This document shows positions 1 through 7,955 of a stretch of DNA of 12,116 nt, in pieces. Position 1 is the first letter of the stretch, and every line of letters begins with the position of its first letter. The notes beneath the pieces are model-generated. The model saw only the letters and a program-made list of their open reading frames with translations, did no database searches and was not told the DNA's origin. Both the position numbers and the translations under genes were made by a program. The DNA is taken from assembly GCA_023458995.1 (NCBI GenBank), contig JAEWVV010000183.1:1-12116 (forward strand), written 5' to 3'. This DNA is from Bacillota bacterium (GTDB taxonomy: Bacteria; Bacillota_I; Bacilli_A; Acholeplasmatales; Acholeplasmataceae).

Positions 1-1010
1 TAAAGACGTTTGCGATATGGATTTTGATAATACTTACCATTATTAAAATCAATGATTGCACCATTACCATCAGGTAACACGATATAACCATCTTGGACGT
101 CATCGCCTACTTTTTCAATAGCTGTTCCAAATAATGGATATAATGCAATGTTGGATAACTTAATTTCTTCAGGTTCTACAATCGAATCGCGAATGATGGA
201 TGTTTTTACACCTTTTTCTGTTAAAAGAACTTGAACTGCAATATCAAACTCTGCTTTTTCTTGGAAATCAAAGTATTGATATTGAGCATTTTCTTCAATT
301 GCTCTTTCACGTGTGTAGCCTAACTTATCATAGAAAATGGGGTAAAGACGTTTAATGACAAGTTTTGATAAACCTTCATATCCTTCAATGAAATATGCAT
401 TCAAATCTTTATCGAAATTCTTGTATGCGATACTTTGGATATATTCCTTATCTTCGATTGCTTCCATGTCTTCAGTTGAGATGTACTTAGGAAAATAAAG
501 GTAATCCACTTCTAAGTCTCTAATTTCATAGAGAACCTGGAAACCATTTGGGATATACTTAATCTTAAACGTTCTTTCACCCTCTACATTAAGCATGCTT
601 TCAGGATGATAGATACTTGTTTTATAGTTATTAATGGTTGTTATAGCCCCAGTGTGGTTATAATACGTAATATCTAACGTTGCTTTTTGTTTTTCAACTG
701 CAGTCGTTGTAATTGGTTTTAATGGATTTGTTTCCCAAGGATCTTTTTCTGTAGGATTTGATTTCCATTCCACACCATTTTCTTTATCAAGAACTTTAAA
801 ATGTGAATTGGTTTCATTTAAGTAAAGATCAAATCGACTATTTGATGATACCAATTTGTTTGTATCAGATAAGTCAGTAGCATCGGTAAAACCAGATTTC
901 TTAAATTCAATTTTATCAACGTCTGTTACGCTATCTTTCTTCATGTTAAACAAGAAGATATAACTTGCTAATGCCCCAATCAAGAGGACAATGATGATGA
1001 TTTTCTTCAT
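1..1010 (-). CDS. DUF5696-like membrane-anchored extracytoplasmic protein (3' end outside window)
   Basis: The frame is open from an ATG at 1010 to the left edge, giving 336 residues without a stop, so the C-terminal part is missing. The start is set by AGGAGG five bases upstream, and this site overlaps the TAG stop of the YIP1-family gene. Residues 4-22 (IIIIVLLIGALASYIFLFN) form a single hydrophobic helix after MKK. There is no Cys, so it is a signal anchor rather than a lipoprotein, and the rest should lie outside the cell. The body is beta-rich, with phrases such as FDLYLNETNSHFKVLDKENG, VEWKSNP and, near the left edge, GYIVLPDGNGAIIDFNNGK. From memory these resemble the DUF5696 family of Paenibacillus and relatives, which often lies beside YIP1 and sugar ABC transporter genes. 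The molecular function is unknown. A role in binding or cleaving the imported glycan is inference from context. The coding frame is certain; the family name is moderately sure. Confidence 0.75.
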   Translation of the reverse strand, partial: MKKIIIIVLLIGALASYIFLFNMKKDSVTDVDKIEFKKSGFTDATDLSDTNKLVSSNSRFDLYLNETNSHFKVLDKENGVEWKSNPTEKDPWETNPLKPITTTAVEKQKATLDITYYNHTGAITTINNYKTSIYHPESMLNVEGERTFKIKYIPNGFQVLYEIRDLEVDYLYFPKYISTEDMEAIEDKEYIQSIAYKNFDKDLNAYFIEGYEGLSKLVIKRLYPIFYDKLGYTRERAIEENAQYQYFDFQEKAEFDIAVQVLLTEKGVKTSIIRDSIVEPEEIKLSNIALYPLFGTAIEKVGDDVQDGYIVLPDGNGAIIDFNNGKYYQNPYRKRL

Positions 1011-1019
1011 AAGGTCCTC

Positions 1020-1661
1020 CTAATAACGCAAATTCAGTTCTCGATATATCGAAACGATAAACGAGATGAACTGTTGAATCAAATCAAAGAATAGTAAACC
1101 AATAAACATCATAACAGCCATCGAAATAAACGTTGCAATAAGCGCAAGTATCGTTTTTCCTAAGCCATATTGATGAATATTCAAGATACCCATAAAAAGC
1201 ATCCACGCTGCAAGCACATAAGCAATTCCCATCACGAGTGAATAGAACGCCATTTCTTCAAGCGTTAAAAAGTTTGAAATAATAACTGCAGGATACCCAA
1301 TCACGATAATTGGGAATAATGCATAACCTGTCACCATTAAGATCTCTTTGTATTTACCTTTACCTTCCATTAGGGTGGTCACTGACCAGTTCCCTACAGT
1401 AAATAAAACAACAAGTAATAAAACAGAGAAAATCTCTTCAAGTGAGTTTAGTTCAAGAGGATTATTGGGGTTAATTAAAACACCTTCATATTGAAACTCG
1501 AAAATTCTAAATAAAGCGAAAAGGATAATGAAAATAACTGCGACCTTCATTTTACCTTTTCCATAACGCTTGAATTCTTCATAACCATCAAATGGATGGA
1601 GTAAAATCGTTTTAGGAAAAGACATGAAATCAAACCATATCTGTTTTAGTTTAGTCTTCAT
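1020..1661 (-). CDS. YIP1-family integral membrane protein
   Basis: This 213-residue protein has about five membrane segments, at roughly residues 38-54, 75-95, 107-129, 137-158 and 168-192. It begins with a short cytoplasmic region containing HPFDGYEEFKRYGKGK, a pattern I associate with bacterial YIP1-domain proteins coded next to sugar ABC transporters. Eukaryotic Yip1 proteins act in membrane traffic. The role of the bacterial relatives is not established, and a scaffold or assembly role for the neighbouring transporter is only inference. The ATG at 1661 lies inside the 3' end of the NHL-TPR gene (11-nt overlap). Its ribosome site AAAGGAGG (1673-1680) is 11 bases from the start and partly buried in a small hairpin, which suggests translational coupling. 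The gene is followed after 9 nt by the DUF5696-like gene. Confidence 0.8.
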   Translation of the reverse strand: MKTKLKQIWFDFMSFPKTILLHPFDGYEEFKRYGKGKMKVAVIFIILFALFRIFEFQYEGVLINPNNPLELNSLEEIFSVLLLVVLFTVGNWSVTTLMEGKGKYKEILMVTGYALFPIIVIGYPAVIISNFLTLEEMAFYSLVMGIAYVLAAWMLFMGILNIHQYGLGKTILALIATFISMAVMMFIGLLFFDLIQQFISFIVSIYRELNLRY

Positions 1662-3126
1662 AGAGGATTGATCCTCCTTTACGGTATGTTTTTCTAACCT
1701 TTAAGTACGCGATCCCACCACCAATTAAGACAACAACTAATGCGATATAGCCAAAGTTTTGTTTAATAATCGCATTGCGATATTGCTTAAATGCTTTCGA
1801 ATAGTAGTATTGGTCATGACCTAATTCAAAATATTCCATAGCTTCTTTATACTTACCTTCACGAAGTAAATATTTACCAATGCCGTTATATGCTATTTCA
1901 TAGTTGGTATTCAGTTTAATAACTTCTTCCCATAGCATAGCTGCTTGTTCAAATTCACCGTTTGCATGATGTGCAACCGCTTCATTAACAGCAACACCAA
2001 AATCAGTCAAACGATAAACGATTACTGTGCGTGATTTACGGTCTAAAACGAGCAAATCATCATTTAAATAACCGATGGCTACACCTTCGGAGAATTTATC
2101 GGATTGTGCACCTTCATCACCATTGATATAAAGAAGATTACCTTCTGAATCATAGGTGAATAAACGTGATCTTCTTTGATCAAGTACAGTATAAATACCA
2201 TCTTTTGTTGAAGCGATATCAACAAGTAGTGATGGTCCTGTAATGACATAATTATTCATCCCCACAAGGAAATGAACATCGCCCATCGGAGGATGATAAC
2301 CATTACGCTTAATCACGTCAACACCTTTAGGGTTGATTAACTGAATCGTATTTTCTGCATTATCATTGGATGGTTTCGAAGTCGCGTAGATAAAACTGCG
2401 ATCATCAATTTGAACAGCTGTGTATTCTGTTGGTAAATAAAGTTGTAACTTAGCAATTTGTTCTTCAGTCATCAGTGAACGCTTTAAAATTTCATATGGT
2501 GTCAGAGAAACTGGGTTAACACCTGTGAAACGATTGAAAGTACCATCGTTGTTAATTTCCATGATACCTTCATAAACACCTTGGGCAACAACATACATTC
2601 TTTCTGTTGAGTCCACGGTTATATTTCTAGGCTCGAATTGAACGGTTTCAAATGTTGGATCATCCATATCCTGAAACACATCGATGACTTGAAGTTGATG
2701 ATTCAATTTCACAATACGATAATTGCCACTATCTGCAATATAAATACCTGATGGTTTAACATCAATACCTGAAGGTTTTTTAAGTGTTAAATCAGGAAAA
2801 TCGGTTGCACCTAAAAGAGCTAATTTATCGATATAGGATTGTGTTAATGGAAAACTATTGATCTCATAATCAAGTGTGAAGTCACTATTGACAACAACAA
2901 GCTTATTTTCCACAGAATCAACCATATAAATTTGATCTTCATAGATCACAAAATCTTCTGGTGATGATAATTTAGTACCCAAAGTTTGCGCAGTGAAAGA
3001 AGCCGCGTATGCCATACCCGGTGCTGAATGGACAACACCCCCGTAATATGAGTAGTTGTATCTAATGGATGCAAATTGTAGAGGTAATGTGAAAATGAAT
3101 GACACTATAAAAAACAATCTTGTCAT
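1651..3126 (-). CDS. Exported NHL-type beta-propeller protein with TPR region and C-terminal membrane helix
   Basis: The protein has 491 residues. An N-terminal hydrophobic stretch (residues 2-20) looks like a signal peptide or anchor. Residues about 50-373 carry repeated beta-blade phrases typical of NHL propellers, for example KPSGIDVKPSGIYIADSGNY (117-136), EPRNITVDSTERMYVV and GIYTVLDQRRSRLFTYDSEG. Residues about 380-440 form two TPR-like helical hairpins (GEFEQAAMLWEEVIKL, GKYKEAMEYFELG). A membrane helix follows at about 458-476, then a basic tail (RKTYRKGG). The propeller and TPRs should therefore face outside with a short tail inside. NHL propellers usually bind proteins, sugars or nucleic acid; which applies here is unknown. 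The ATG at 3126 has AAGGAG seven bases upstream, overlapping the TAA of the upstream permease. The gene overlaps the YIP1 gene by 11 nt. A lactonase-like enzyme is possible, but I see no clear catalytic signature. Confidence 0.8.
   Translation of the reverse strand: MTRLFFIVSFIFTLPLQFASIRYNYSYYGGVVHSAPGMAYAASFTAQTLGTKLSSPEDFVIYEDQIYMVDSVENKLVVVNSDFTLDYEINSFPLTQSYIDKLALLGATDFPDLTLKKPSGIDVKPSGIYIADSGNYRIVKLNHQLQVIDVFQDMDDPTFETVQFEPRNITVDSTERMYVVAQGVYEGIMEINNDGTFNRFTGVNPVSLTPYEILKRSLMTEEQIAKLQLYLPTEYTAVQIDDRSFIYATSKPSNDNAENTIQLINPKGVDVIKRNGYHPPMGDVHFLVGMNNYVITGPSLLVDIASTKDGIYTVLDQRRSRLFTYDSEGNLLYINGDEGAQSDKFSEGVAIGYLNDDLLVLDRKSRTVIVYRLTDFGVAVNEAVAHHANGEFEQAAMLWEEVIKLNTNYEIAYNGIGKYLLREGKYKEAMEYFELGHDQYYYSKAFKQYRNAIIKQNFGYIALVVVLIGGGIAYLKVRKTYRKGGSILYED
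1662..1680 (-). promoter_or_regulatory. Ribosome-site hairpin coupling the NHL-TPR and YIP1 genes
   Basis: On the minus strand the leader of the YIP1 gene reads AAAGGAGGATCAATCCTCT just before ATG. The inverted repeat GAGGAT-ATCCTC (1663-1676) covers half of the AAAGGAGG site. The same bases encode the last residues of the NHL-TPR protein (GGSILYED). A ribosome finishing the NHL-TPR gene must melt the hairpin and would then stop beside the YIP1 start. This is a standard layout for translational coupling. The repeat is seen directly; the regulatory role is inference. Confidence 0.5.
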
Positions 3127-3137
3127 ATGTAATCTCC

Positions 3138-4028
3138 TTACTTCATACCAGAATGGCTAAATGTCTCAACAATACGAGACTGAGAAAGAATGAAGAATGT
3201 TACTGGAACAATCATCATGATAAATGAGACGGCAGCAATCGTACCAGCACGTTCAATTGATCCTTGTGCAATTTGTCTTAATGCATACGATACTGGTTTT
3301 AATTCTTCACTGAAGATAAATGAGCCACCATCTGTTGTCCATAAACGTTGGAACAATAAAATCACAAGTGTCAACCATGCAGGTTTAACAAGTGGCATCA
3401 CAATCTGGAAGAATATTCTATATTCGCTTGCACCATCAATCTTCGCTGATTCAATCAGTTCATCAGGAATTTGTTGCATGAACTGTTTCATCAAATAAAG
3501 ACCTAAAGATGATGCAATCGCTGGTAAAATGATCGCAAGTGGCGTATCGATTAAACCAATCTTAGAAATAATAATATAGTTTGGTGTTGCAGTGACTTGA
3601 GGTGCAAACATGAGTGAATACACAACAAGTGTAAAGATTAAATTACGTCCTGGGAACTTATACTTAGCTAGTGGATATGCACACATCGATGCAATAATCA
3701 CGTGACCAACAGTACCTGTTAATGTAATTAAAATCGTATTAAAGAAATAACGTGAGAACGGAATCCATGAATTTCCAATCAGTTCAGATAAGTCTCTAAA
3801 GTTATCAAACGTAATGTTTCTTGGAAATAAACGTGGTGGGAATAAAAACAGTTCATCAAGCGATTTAAACGCATTTGATACCGTCATTATAAGCGGATAA
3901 GCTGAGAACATACCGAAGACTAAAAGGAGAATGAATAATGCTGCATCACCAAATCTTGAACGATTTAGTTTCCGTTTTTTCTTTAAGTTTAACATGTCTT
4001 TAATCTTCTTTTGAAAGGTGTTTTCCAT
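3138..4028 (-). CDS. Carbohydrate ABC transporter permease, MalG type
   Basis: This is the second inner-membrane subunit of a CUT1-type sugar importer. With the ATG at 4028 it has 296 residues, normal for MalG-type permeases. A basic cytoplasmic N-terminus (MLNLKKKRKLNRSRF) is followed by about six membrane segments, starting at residues 29-50. The EAA loop that docks the ATPase is seen at about 193-216: ESAKIDGASEYRIFFQIVMP, then LVKP. A GTG at 4037 in the same frame is also possible, but its nearest Shine-Dalgarno (AAGGTGG) would almost touch the codon, whereas the ATG at 4028 has it nine bases upstream. The ATG starts one base after the stop of the MalF-type gene, so the two permeases are probably translated in step, as expected for a heterodimer. 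TAA at 3138 overlaps the AAGGAG of the NHL-TPR gene. Confidence 0.93.
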   Translation of the reverse strand: MENTFQKKIKDMLNLKKKRKLNRSRFGDAALFILLLVFGMFSAYPLIMTVSNAFKSLDELFLFPPRLFPRNITFDNFRDLSELIGNSWIPFSRYFFNTILITLTGTVGHVIIASMCAYPLAKYKFPGRNLIFTLVVYSLMFAPQVTATPNYIIISKIGLIDTPLAIILPAIASSLGLYLMKQFMQQIPDELIESAKIDGASEYRIFFQIVMPLVKPAWLTLVILLFQRLWTTDGGSFIFSEELKPVSYALRQIAQGSIERAGTIAAVSFIMMIVPVTFFILSQSRIVETFSHSGMK

Positions 4029-4029
4029 C

Positions 4030-4968
4030 TTACTCACCCACCTTTCTTAATATGCCTCTGACCAGTAGGTTCGCACCCATCATGATCAAGAATAGGAGTG
4101 TAGCAATCGCTGATGCGTAACCCAGTTCAAAACGTGTAGAACCATAGTCGATCAAGTGGGTCACAATCGTATGACCCGCATATTGCACAGACGGGAATCC
4201 CACAAGCTGCATCGATACTTCTGCAATAGCAAGTGATGTTGTAATCTGCATCACAGCACCAAACAATAATTGAGGTTTCATCGATGGTAAAGTGATATAC
4301 CATAATTCTTGCCAACGGTTTTTAATACCATCGATCGCACCTGCTTCAAACAACGTCTTATCAACACTTTGAAGACCTGCAATAAATGCAAGGAATGATA
4401 CACCTAAGGATAACCATAACTGAACAATCATGATGACCCAAATCATGTAATCCGTATCTTTTAACCACAAAATTGGATTATCAATAATACCTGAATTGAT
4501 TAAAAACGCATTTAAATAACCATGAACGTCACCCGAAAAAATAATTAACCACATTAAGAATGCATTCCCTGAAATAGATGGTGCATAGAAAACGAGTGTC
4601 ATAAATGCTCTTAGTTTGGGTGGAAGTTCATTAATAAGCCATGCGAAGACAAAGGCAAGTAGATAACTAACTGGCCCAGTAACAACAGCCAATATCAATG
4701 TGTTCTTTAATGCGATGATGAAGACATCATCTTCTAAAAGTAACTTCGTATAATTGTCAAGTCCAACAAAACGTGGAGCTTGAAGTAAGTCAAATGATGT
4801 AAAGCTAATACCTAATGACATAAATACAGGAATGACTGTAAACATGAAGAAAAGAATGACATAAGGAGCCATTAAAATATAACTATGTTTATGTTTCTTA
4901 ACTTCTCTCCATAAAAGCTCACGACGGGTCTTTTTGGAGATTGTTGGTTGGGTTAATTGTGCTTGCAT
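4030..4968 (-). CDS. Carbohydrate ABC transporter permease, MalF type
   Basis: This is the first inner-membrane subunit of the sugar importer, 312 residues from the ATG at 4968. That start has a very strong site (AGGAGGGG, about five bases away) which overlaps the TAG stop of the preceding gene. A longer frame back to 5022 would add 18 residues and overlap the upstream gene by 44 nt without a good ribosome site, so I reject it. A basic cytoplasmic N-terminus (KKTRRELLWREVKKHKHSY) leads into about six membrane segments: near residues 31-54, 90-110, 121-146, 175-197, 235-255 and 283-304. The EAA loop at 208-231 (EAGAIDGIKNRWQELWYITL, then PSMKP) fits the consensus for contact with a MalK/MsmX-type ATPase. 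No such ATPase gene lies in the window, so a shared one elsewhere is likely, as is common in Firmicutes. Confidence 0.93.
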   Translation of the reverse strand: MQAQLTQPTISKKTRRELLWREVKKHKHSYILMAPYVILFFMFTVIPVFMSLGISFTSFDLLQAPRFVGLDNYTKLLLEDDVFIIALKNTLILAVVTGPVSYLLAFVFAWLINELPPKLRAFMTLVFYAPSISGNAFLMWLIIFSGDVHGYLNAFLINSGIIDNPILWLKDTDYMIWVIMIVQLWLSLGVSFLAFIAGLQSVDKTLFEAGAIDGIKNRWQELWYITLPSMKPQLLFGAVMQITTSLAIAEVSMQLVGFPSVQYAGHTIVTHLIDYGSTRFELGYASAIATLLFLIMMGANLLVRGILRKVGE

Positions 4969-4978
4969 ATAACCCCTC

Positions 4979-7894
4979 CTATTCAAGACCGAACTCGCGG
5001 CGTTTCTTTTCAATTTCAGCATTAATCATCTGAACATAATCGTAGATTGTTTCTCTCGCATTCGATGCTTCTTCGTAAACTAAACGGAAAGCATTATCTA
5101 AATGTCTTCCTGTCATATATCCTCCTGGAACTTCAGGAATACCTTGAACCCATTGCCATTGTTCATAAAGTTTTTGGTATTCAGATACTTTCCATGGGAG
5201 TTGACTCATCGCTTCAACGTTTGCTGAAGGATAACGTGCGGCAGCTCCTAAAATACCTTCCATTTCACGTCCATATTGAACTTGAACTTCAGTACTTGTC
5301 CACCATTTTAAATAATCCCATGCATCTTCTTTTTTATCTGACTGATTGAGGATCATAATCCCTGTACCTGATGATACGGTTTCTCTTCTAATTTGTGTAG
5401 TGTCATTATCATCTTGATACTCAGTTCCTGGAACTGGAACAAAATCCCATTTACCTCTAATTTCAGGAGCGAATACTGAAAGTGTATTATACGTATTGTA
5501 ATAGGTAATACCAATAGGCATTTGACCTGAACGGAAACGGTTAACGAAGTTTGCTTCAACAGGGAACGAGTAATCGGTATAAAACTGTGTCCACATTTCA
5601 AATACTTGAGGTCCTAAACCTTCATCAAATCCACTTTCGCGGTTTCCATTGATGTAGAAATCTCCATCATGTTGATAAAACAATGTTGAGAAAATAGGGT
5701 TGGGTGCAAGTTCTGTCACGTTACCTTGTGTCTGTGGAATAGGTAAGTAGAACTCTAAATTATGTTTTTGTAACCCTGGAATCAATGTAATCACGTCATT
5801 CCAAGTTTGTGGAGCATTTAATCCTAAGTCTTCAAAAATGTCGGTTCTATAGAACATCATCAAGAAAATTTGTTGTTCTGGAAGTGCATAAACACCATTT
5901 TCGTATGTATATGGAACTAAAGCACTATCCATAAAACGACCTTTAACATCATCGTAATCATCAAACTGTGTTAAGTCATACGATGCATTACGCATTGCAT
6001 AGTTCACAGGAACACTATTACCTAACCCCATCGCAATATCAGGACCAACATTGGATAATGTTGCTGGCAATAAAACTGCACTATTCACTAATTTCAAATC
6101 AACACGAATGCCTGTTGATGGTGTAAATGATTCATCAATCAATTTTCTTAAAACGTTCGCTTGGTCTTTACCAATCGACAGCCAAACTTCAATTGCATCA
6201 CCTGATGACTCTTGGGTTGTACCAATGGATGAATAATCGGTATTAAATGTTGCAAAAAAAGCTCTTAAGCTATACCATGATGTCTCAAAAATGTTTGCCT
6301 TAGATCTTGGTAATTTCGCATCTTCACCATGGACCATCATATAGTCAATTTCAAGTGGATGTGAGTTTAATAGAATCACGAGTGTACCAAGTGATGATAC
6401 ATTCGCATTATAGTTTGAAAGATTCTTGTGAATCTCTCTTGGTTTCAAAATGAAGTCTTCGAGCTGCAGTAAAATCGTATCAAGAATACCTGTTTTTTCA
6501 CTCTTTGTGCCCGAGATTTGAATAATGGCTTCACGTACATTCGTTAAACTATTTTTTTCGCTTTGTAATCTTTCAACTAAACCTGGAATACGTTCAGTTA
6601 ATTGATAGTCACGATATTTATCAGGTTCAGGACCTGTATAAACTAAGATTTCACGATAAAGACGATTGAGTTTATCAATTGAACTTTGAATTTGTGCAAT
6701 CAAAGGACCATATTCACCTAATGAAACTTCCATTTCAATGGTGTGTGTCTTTCCTGCTTCAAAATAGAAAAGATAAGGTTCATCTTTTGTACCTAACGTT
6801 TGAATACGCCAGTCATTATTATGTTTAAATGCATAACTTTCTAATTCTTTAAATGGTATTTCTCCATCGATATAGATGTTTCTACCAACATTCATACCCG
6901 ATGCTAATTTTTGTTTAACACGCATACTGATTTGATATAAACCATCTTTTTCAACTGTAAAATCCCACGATATTCTATCGCCAGTCACGCCCCAGTTATT
7001 TCCACCAATCGTATTTAACTTAATCTTTGATGGTGATGTTGGACTTGTCAGTGGGCTTGTACGATCATTTAATGGATAGAGTGTAGGTGATGTAGTATAC
7101 ATCGGATTTTCTGTTTCAATCAGTGTAATATCTTTCGATGCTACTTCATATTGATTTAACTCATATCCTGTTTTCACTTCATCATAAGATTTTCTTTCTT
7201 TAACTGAAGTGATTTCAATACGGTCGATCATGAGAGGTTCTCTGATCGCTTCTAATGTTAATTCATTCATACCTTCTTCAAAATAGAAGGCATAAGGTTC
7301 TTGAATATATCCAACTGGATCTTTAAAATATGATTCTGTCCATTCGGGTACTTCAATTTGGCTAGGACGAATGTCGTTACCATAAATATCTTGAATAACG
7401 TCATTCTTATTGCCCCATATCCGAGCAAATGTTAATGTTTTTGCACCATCAAATGGAATTTCTCCATTGATATAAAGTGCACGTTCAATTGCTGAGCTCT
7501 TGCCCGGATAGGGATAATAAAAGAGTTTTAAATTATAAAAGCCCGCTTCGTCTATAAATACTTCCCATGTTGTTTGTCCTTCATCTGGGGTTAATAAAAC
7601 TTGATTTTTACCTTCATATGTTGAAAGAACATCAACAGGTTCTGTTGAGTTTTTATAGTCATAGCCATACAAAAGAATGTTTTCAACGTTAGGAAAAACT
7701 TCGCTATAGGCTTTTGTATACTGATAATAATCAGACTGCTCATAATAAGCTAAATCTGAAATATCAATTACATCGGTCGAATCTTGATTAAAACTAAGTG
7801 TGTTTTGCTTTAACGATGTCACTATCAAATCGACCACAAGATATGTGATCAGCAATACACCAAGAGATAGCAAAATAATAACAGTTTTTTTCAC
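4979..7894 (-). CDS. Giant membrane-anchored fusion: duplicated beta-sandwich modules plus ABC solute-binding domain
   Basis: The protein has 971 residues, about twice the usual size of a sugar-binding protein. Residues 4-27 form a hydrophobic signal anchor with no lipobox Cys. Two related beta-sandwich modules follow, at about 95-230 and 290-392. They share YINGEIPF/YIDGEIPF, EPYAFYFEEG/EPYLFYFEAG, and a Trp-rich strand (TTWEVFIDEAGFY/ISWDFTVEKDGLY), so they look like an internal duplication. They resemble carbohydrate-binding modules in style. A helical stretch (about 395-485) and a linker precede a family 1 solute-binding domain at about 565-960 (GPDIAMGLGNSVPVNYAMRN, VYALPEQQIFLMMFYRTDIF, SGTGIMILNQSDKKEDAWDY). 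The GTG start at 7894 is supported by AAGGAG seven bases upstream. It lies between a separate binding lipoprotein and the MalF-type permease, 10 nt from the latter. It probably feeds this permease pair; the ligand is unknown. Confidence 0.88.
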   Translation of the reverse strand: MKKTVIILLSLGVLLITYLVVDLIVTSLKQNTLSFNQDSTDVIDISDLAYYEQSDYYQYTKAYSEVFPNVENILLYGYDYKNSTEPVDVLSTYEGKNQVLLTPDEGQTTWEVFIDEAGFYNLKLFYYPYPGKSSAIERALYINGEIPFDGAKTLTFARIWGNKNDVIQDIYGNDIRPSQIEVPEWTESYFKDPVGYIQEPYAFYFEEGMNELTLEAIREPLMIDRIEITSVKERKSYDEVKTGYELNQYEVASKDITLIETENPMYTTSPTLYPLNDRTSPLTSPTSPSKIKLNTIGGNNWGVTGDRISWDFTVEKDGLYQISMRVKQKLASGMNVGRNIYIDGEIPFKELESYAFKHNNDWRIQTLGTKDEPYLFYFEAGKTHTIEMEVSLGEYGPLIAQIQSSIDKLNRLYREILVYTGPEPDKYRDYQLTERIPGLVERLQSEKNSLTNVREAIIQISGTKSEKTGILDTILLQLEDFILKPREIHKNLSNYNANVSSLGTLVILLNSHPLEIDYMMVHGEDAKLPRSKANIFETSWYSLRAFFATFNTDYSSIGTTQESSGDAIEVWLSIGKDQANVLRKLIDESFTPSTGIRVDLKLVNSAVLLPATLSNVGPDIAMGLGNSVPVNYAMRNASYDLTQFDDYDDVKGRFMDSALVPYTYENGVYALPEQQIFLMMFYRTDIFEDLGLNAPQTWNDVITLIPGLQKHNLEFYLPIPQTQGNVTELAPNPIFSTLFYQHDGDFYINGNRESGFDEGLGPQVFEMWTQFYTDYSFPVEANFVNRFRSGQMPIGITYYNTYNTLSVFAPEIRGKWDFVPVPGTEYQDDNDTTQIRRETVSSGTGIMILNQSDKKEDAWDYLKWWTSTEVQVQYGREMEGILGAAARYPSANVEAMSQLPWKVSEYQKLYEQWQWVQGIPEVPGGYMTGRHLDNAFRLVYEEASNARETIYDYVQMINAEIEKKRREFGLE

Positions 7895-7916
7895 GTGAAC
7901 ACTCCTTTTTGTAACA

Positions 7917-7946
7917 ATCCCCCCCTTAGTGTTGTGAGGGGGGGAT
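7917..7946 (-). promoter_or_regulatory. C7/G7 intercistronic hairpin in the mRNA
   Basis: Between the lipoprotein gene and the giant fusion gene, the inverted repeat ATCCCCCCCT-AGGGGGGGAT forms a perfect 10-bp stem with a 10-base loop. The run of seven C and seven G is exceptional in this AT-rich region. On the transcript it is followed by TGTTACAAAAAGGAG, not a U-run, so it is a poor intrinsic terminator. A likely role, by analogy with the malE-malF intergenic region of enteric bacteria, is to protect the 3' end of the binding-protein message and reduce downstream expression. That role is inference; the hairpin is seen directly. Confidence 0.6.
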
Positions 7947-7955
7947 CATAACTCA

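Noticed and set aside
4029..4037. GTG start at 4037 for the MalG-type permease
   Set aside because: The Shine-Dalgarno lies almost against this GTG; spacing to the ATG at 4028 is normal. The difference is only three residues, so some doubt remains.
4969..5022. Longer start for the MalF-type permease at 5022
   Set aside because: It would overlap the preceding gene by 44 nt with no good ribosome site, while ATG at 4968 has AGGAGGGG at a suitable distance.
7887..7902. TTCACGTGAA palindrome over the GTG start of the giant fusion gene, similar to a parS core
   Set aside because: It matches only about 12 of 16 parS positions and overlaps a start codon and an A-rich second codon, so chance is the simpler explanation.
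7917..7946. C7/G7 hairpin as an intrinsic terminator
   Set aside because: No U-run follows on either strand, and termination here would cut off the permeases from the only promoter seen.
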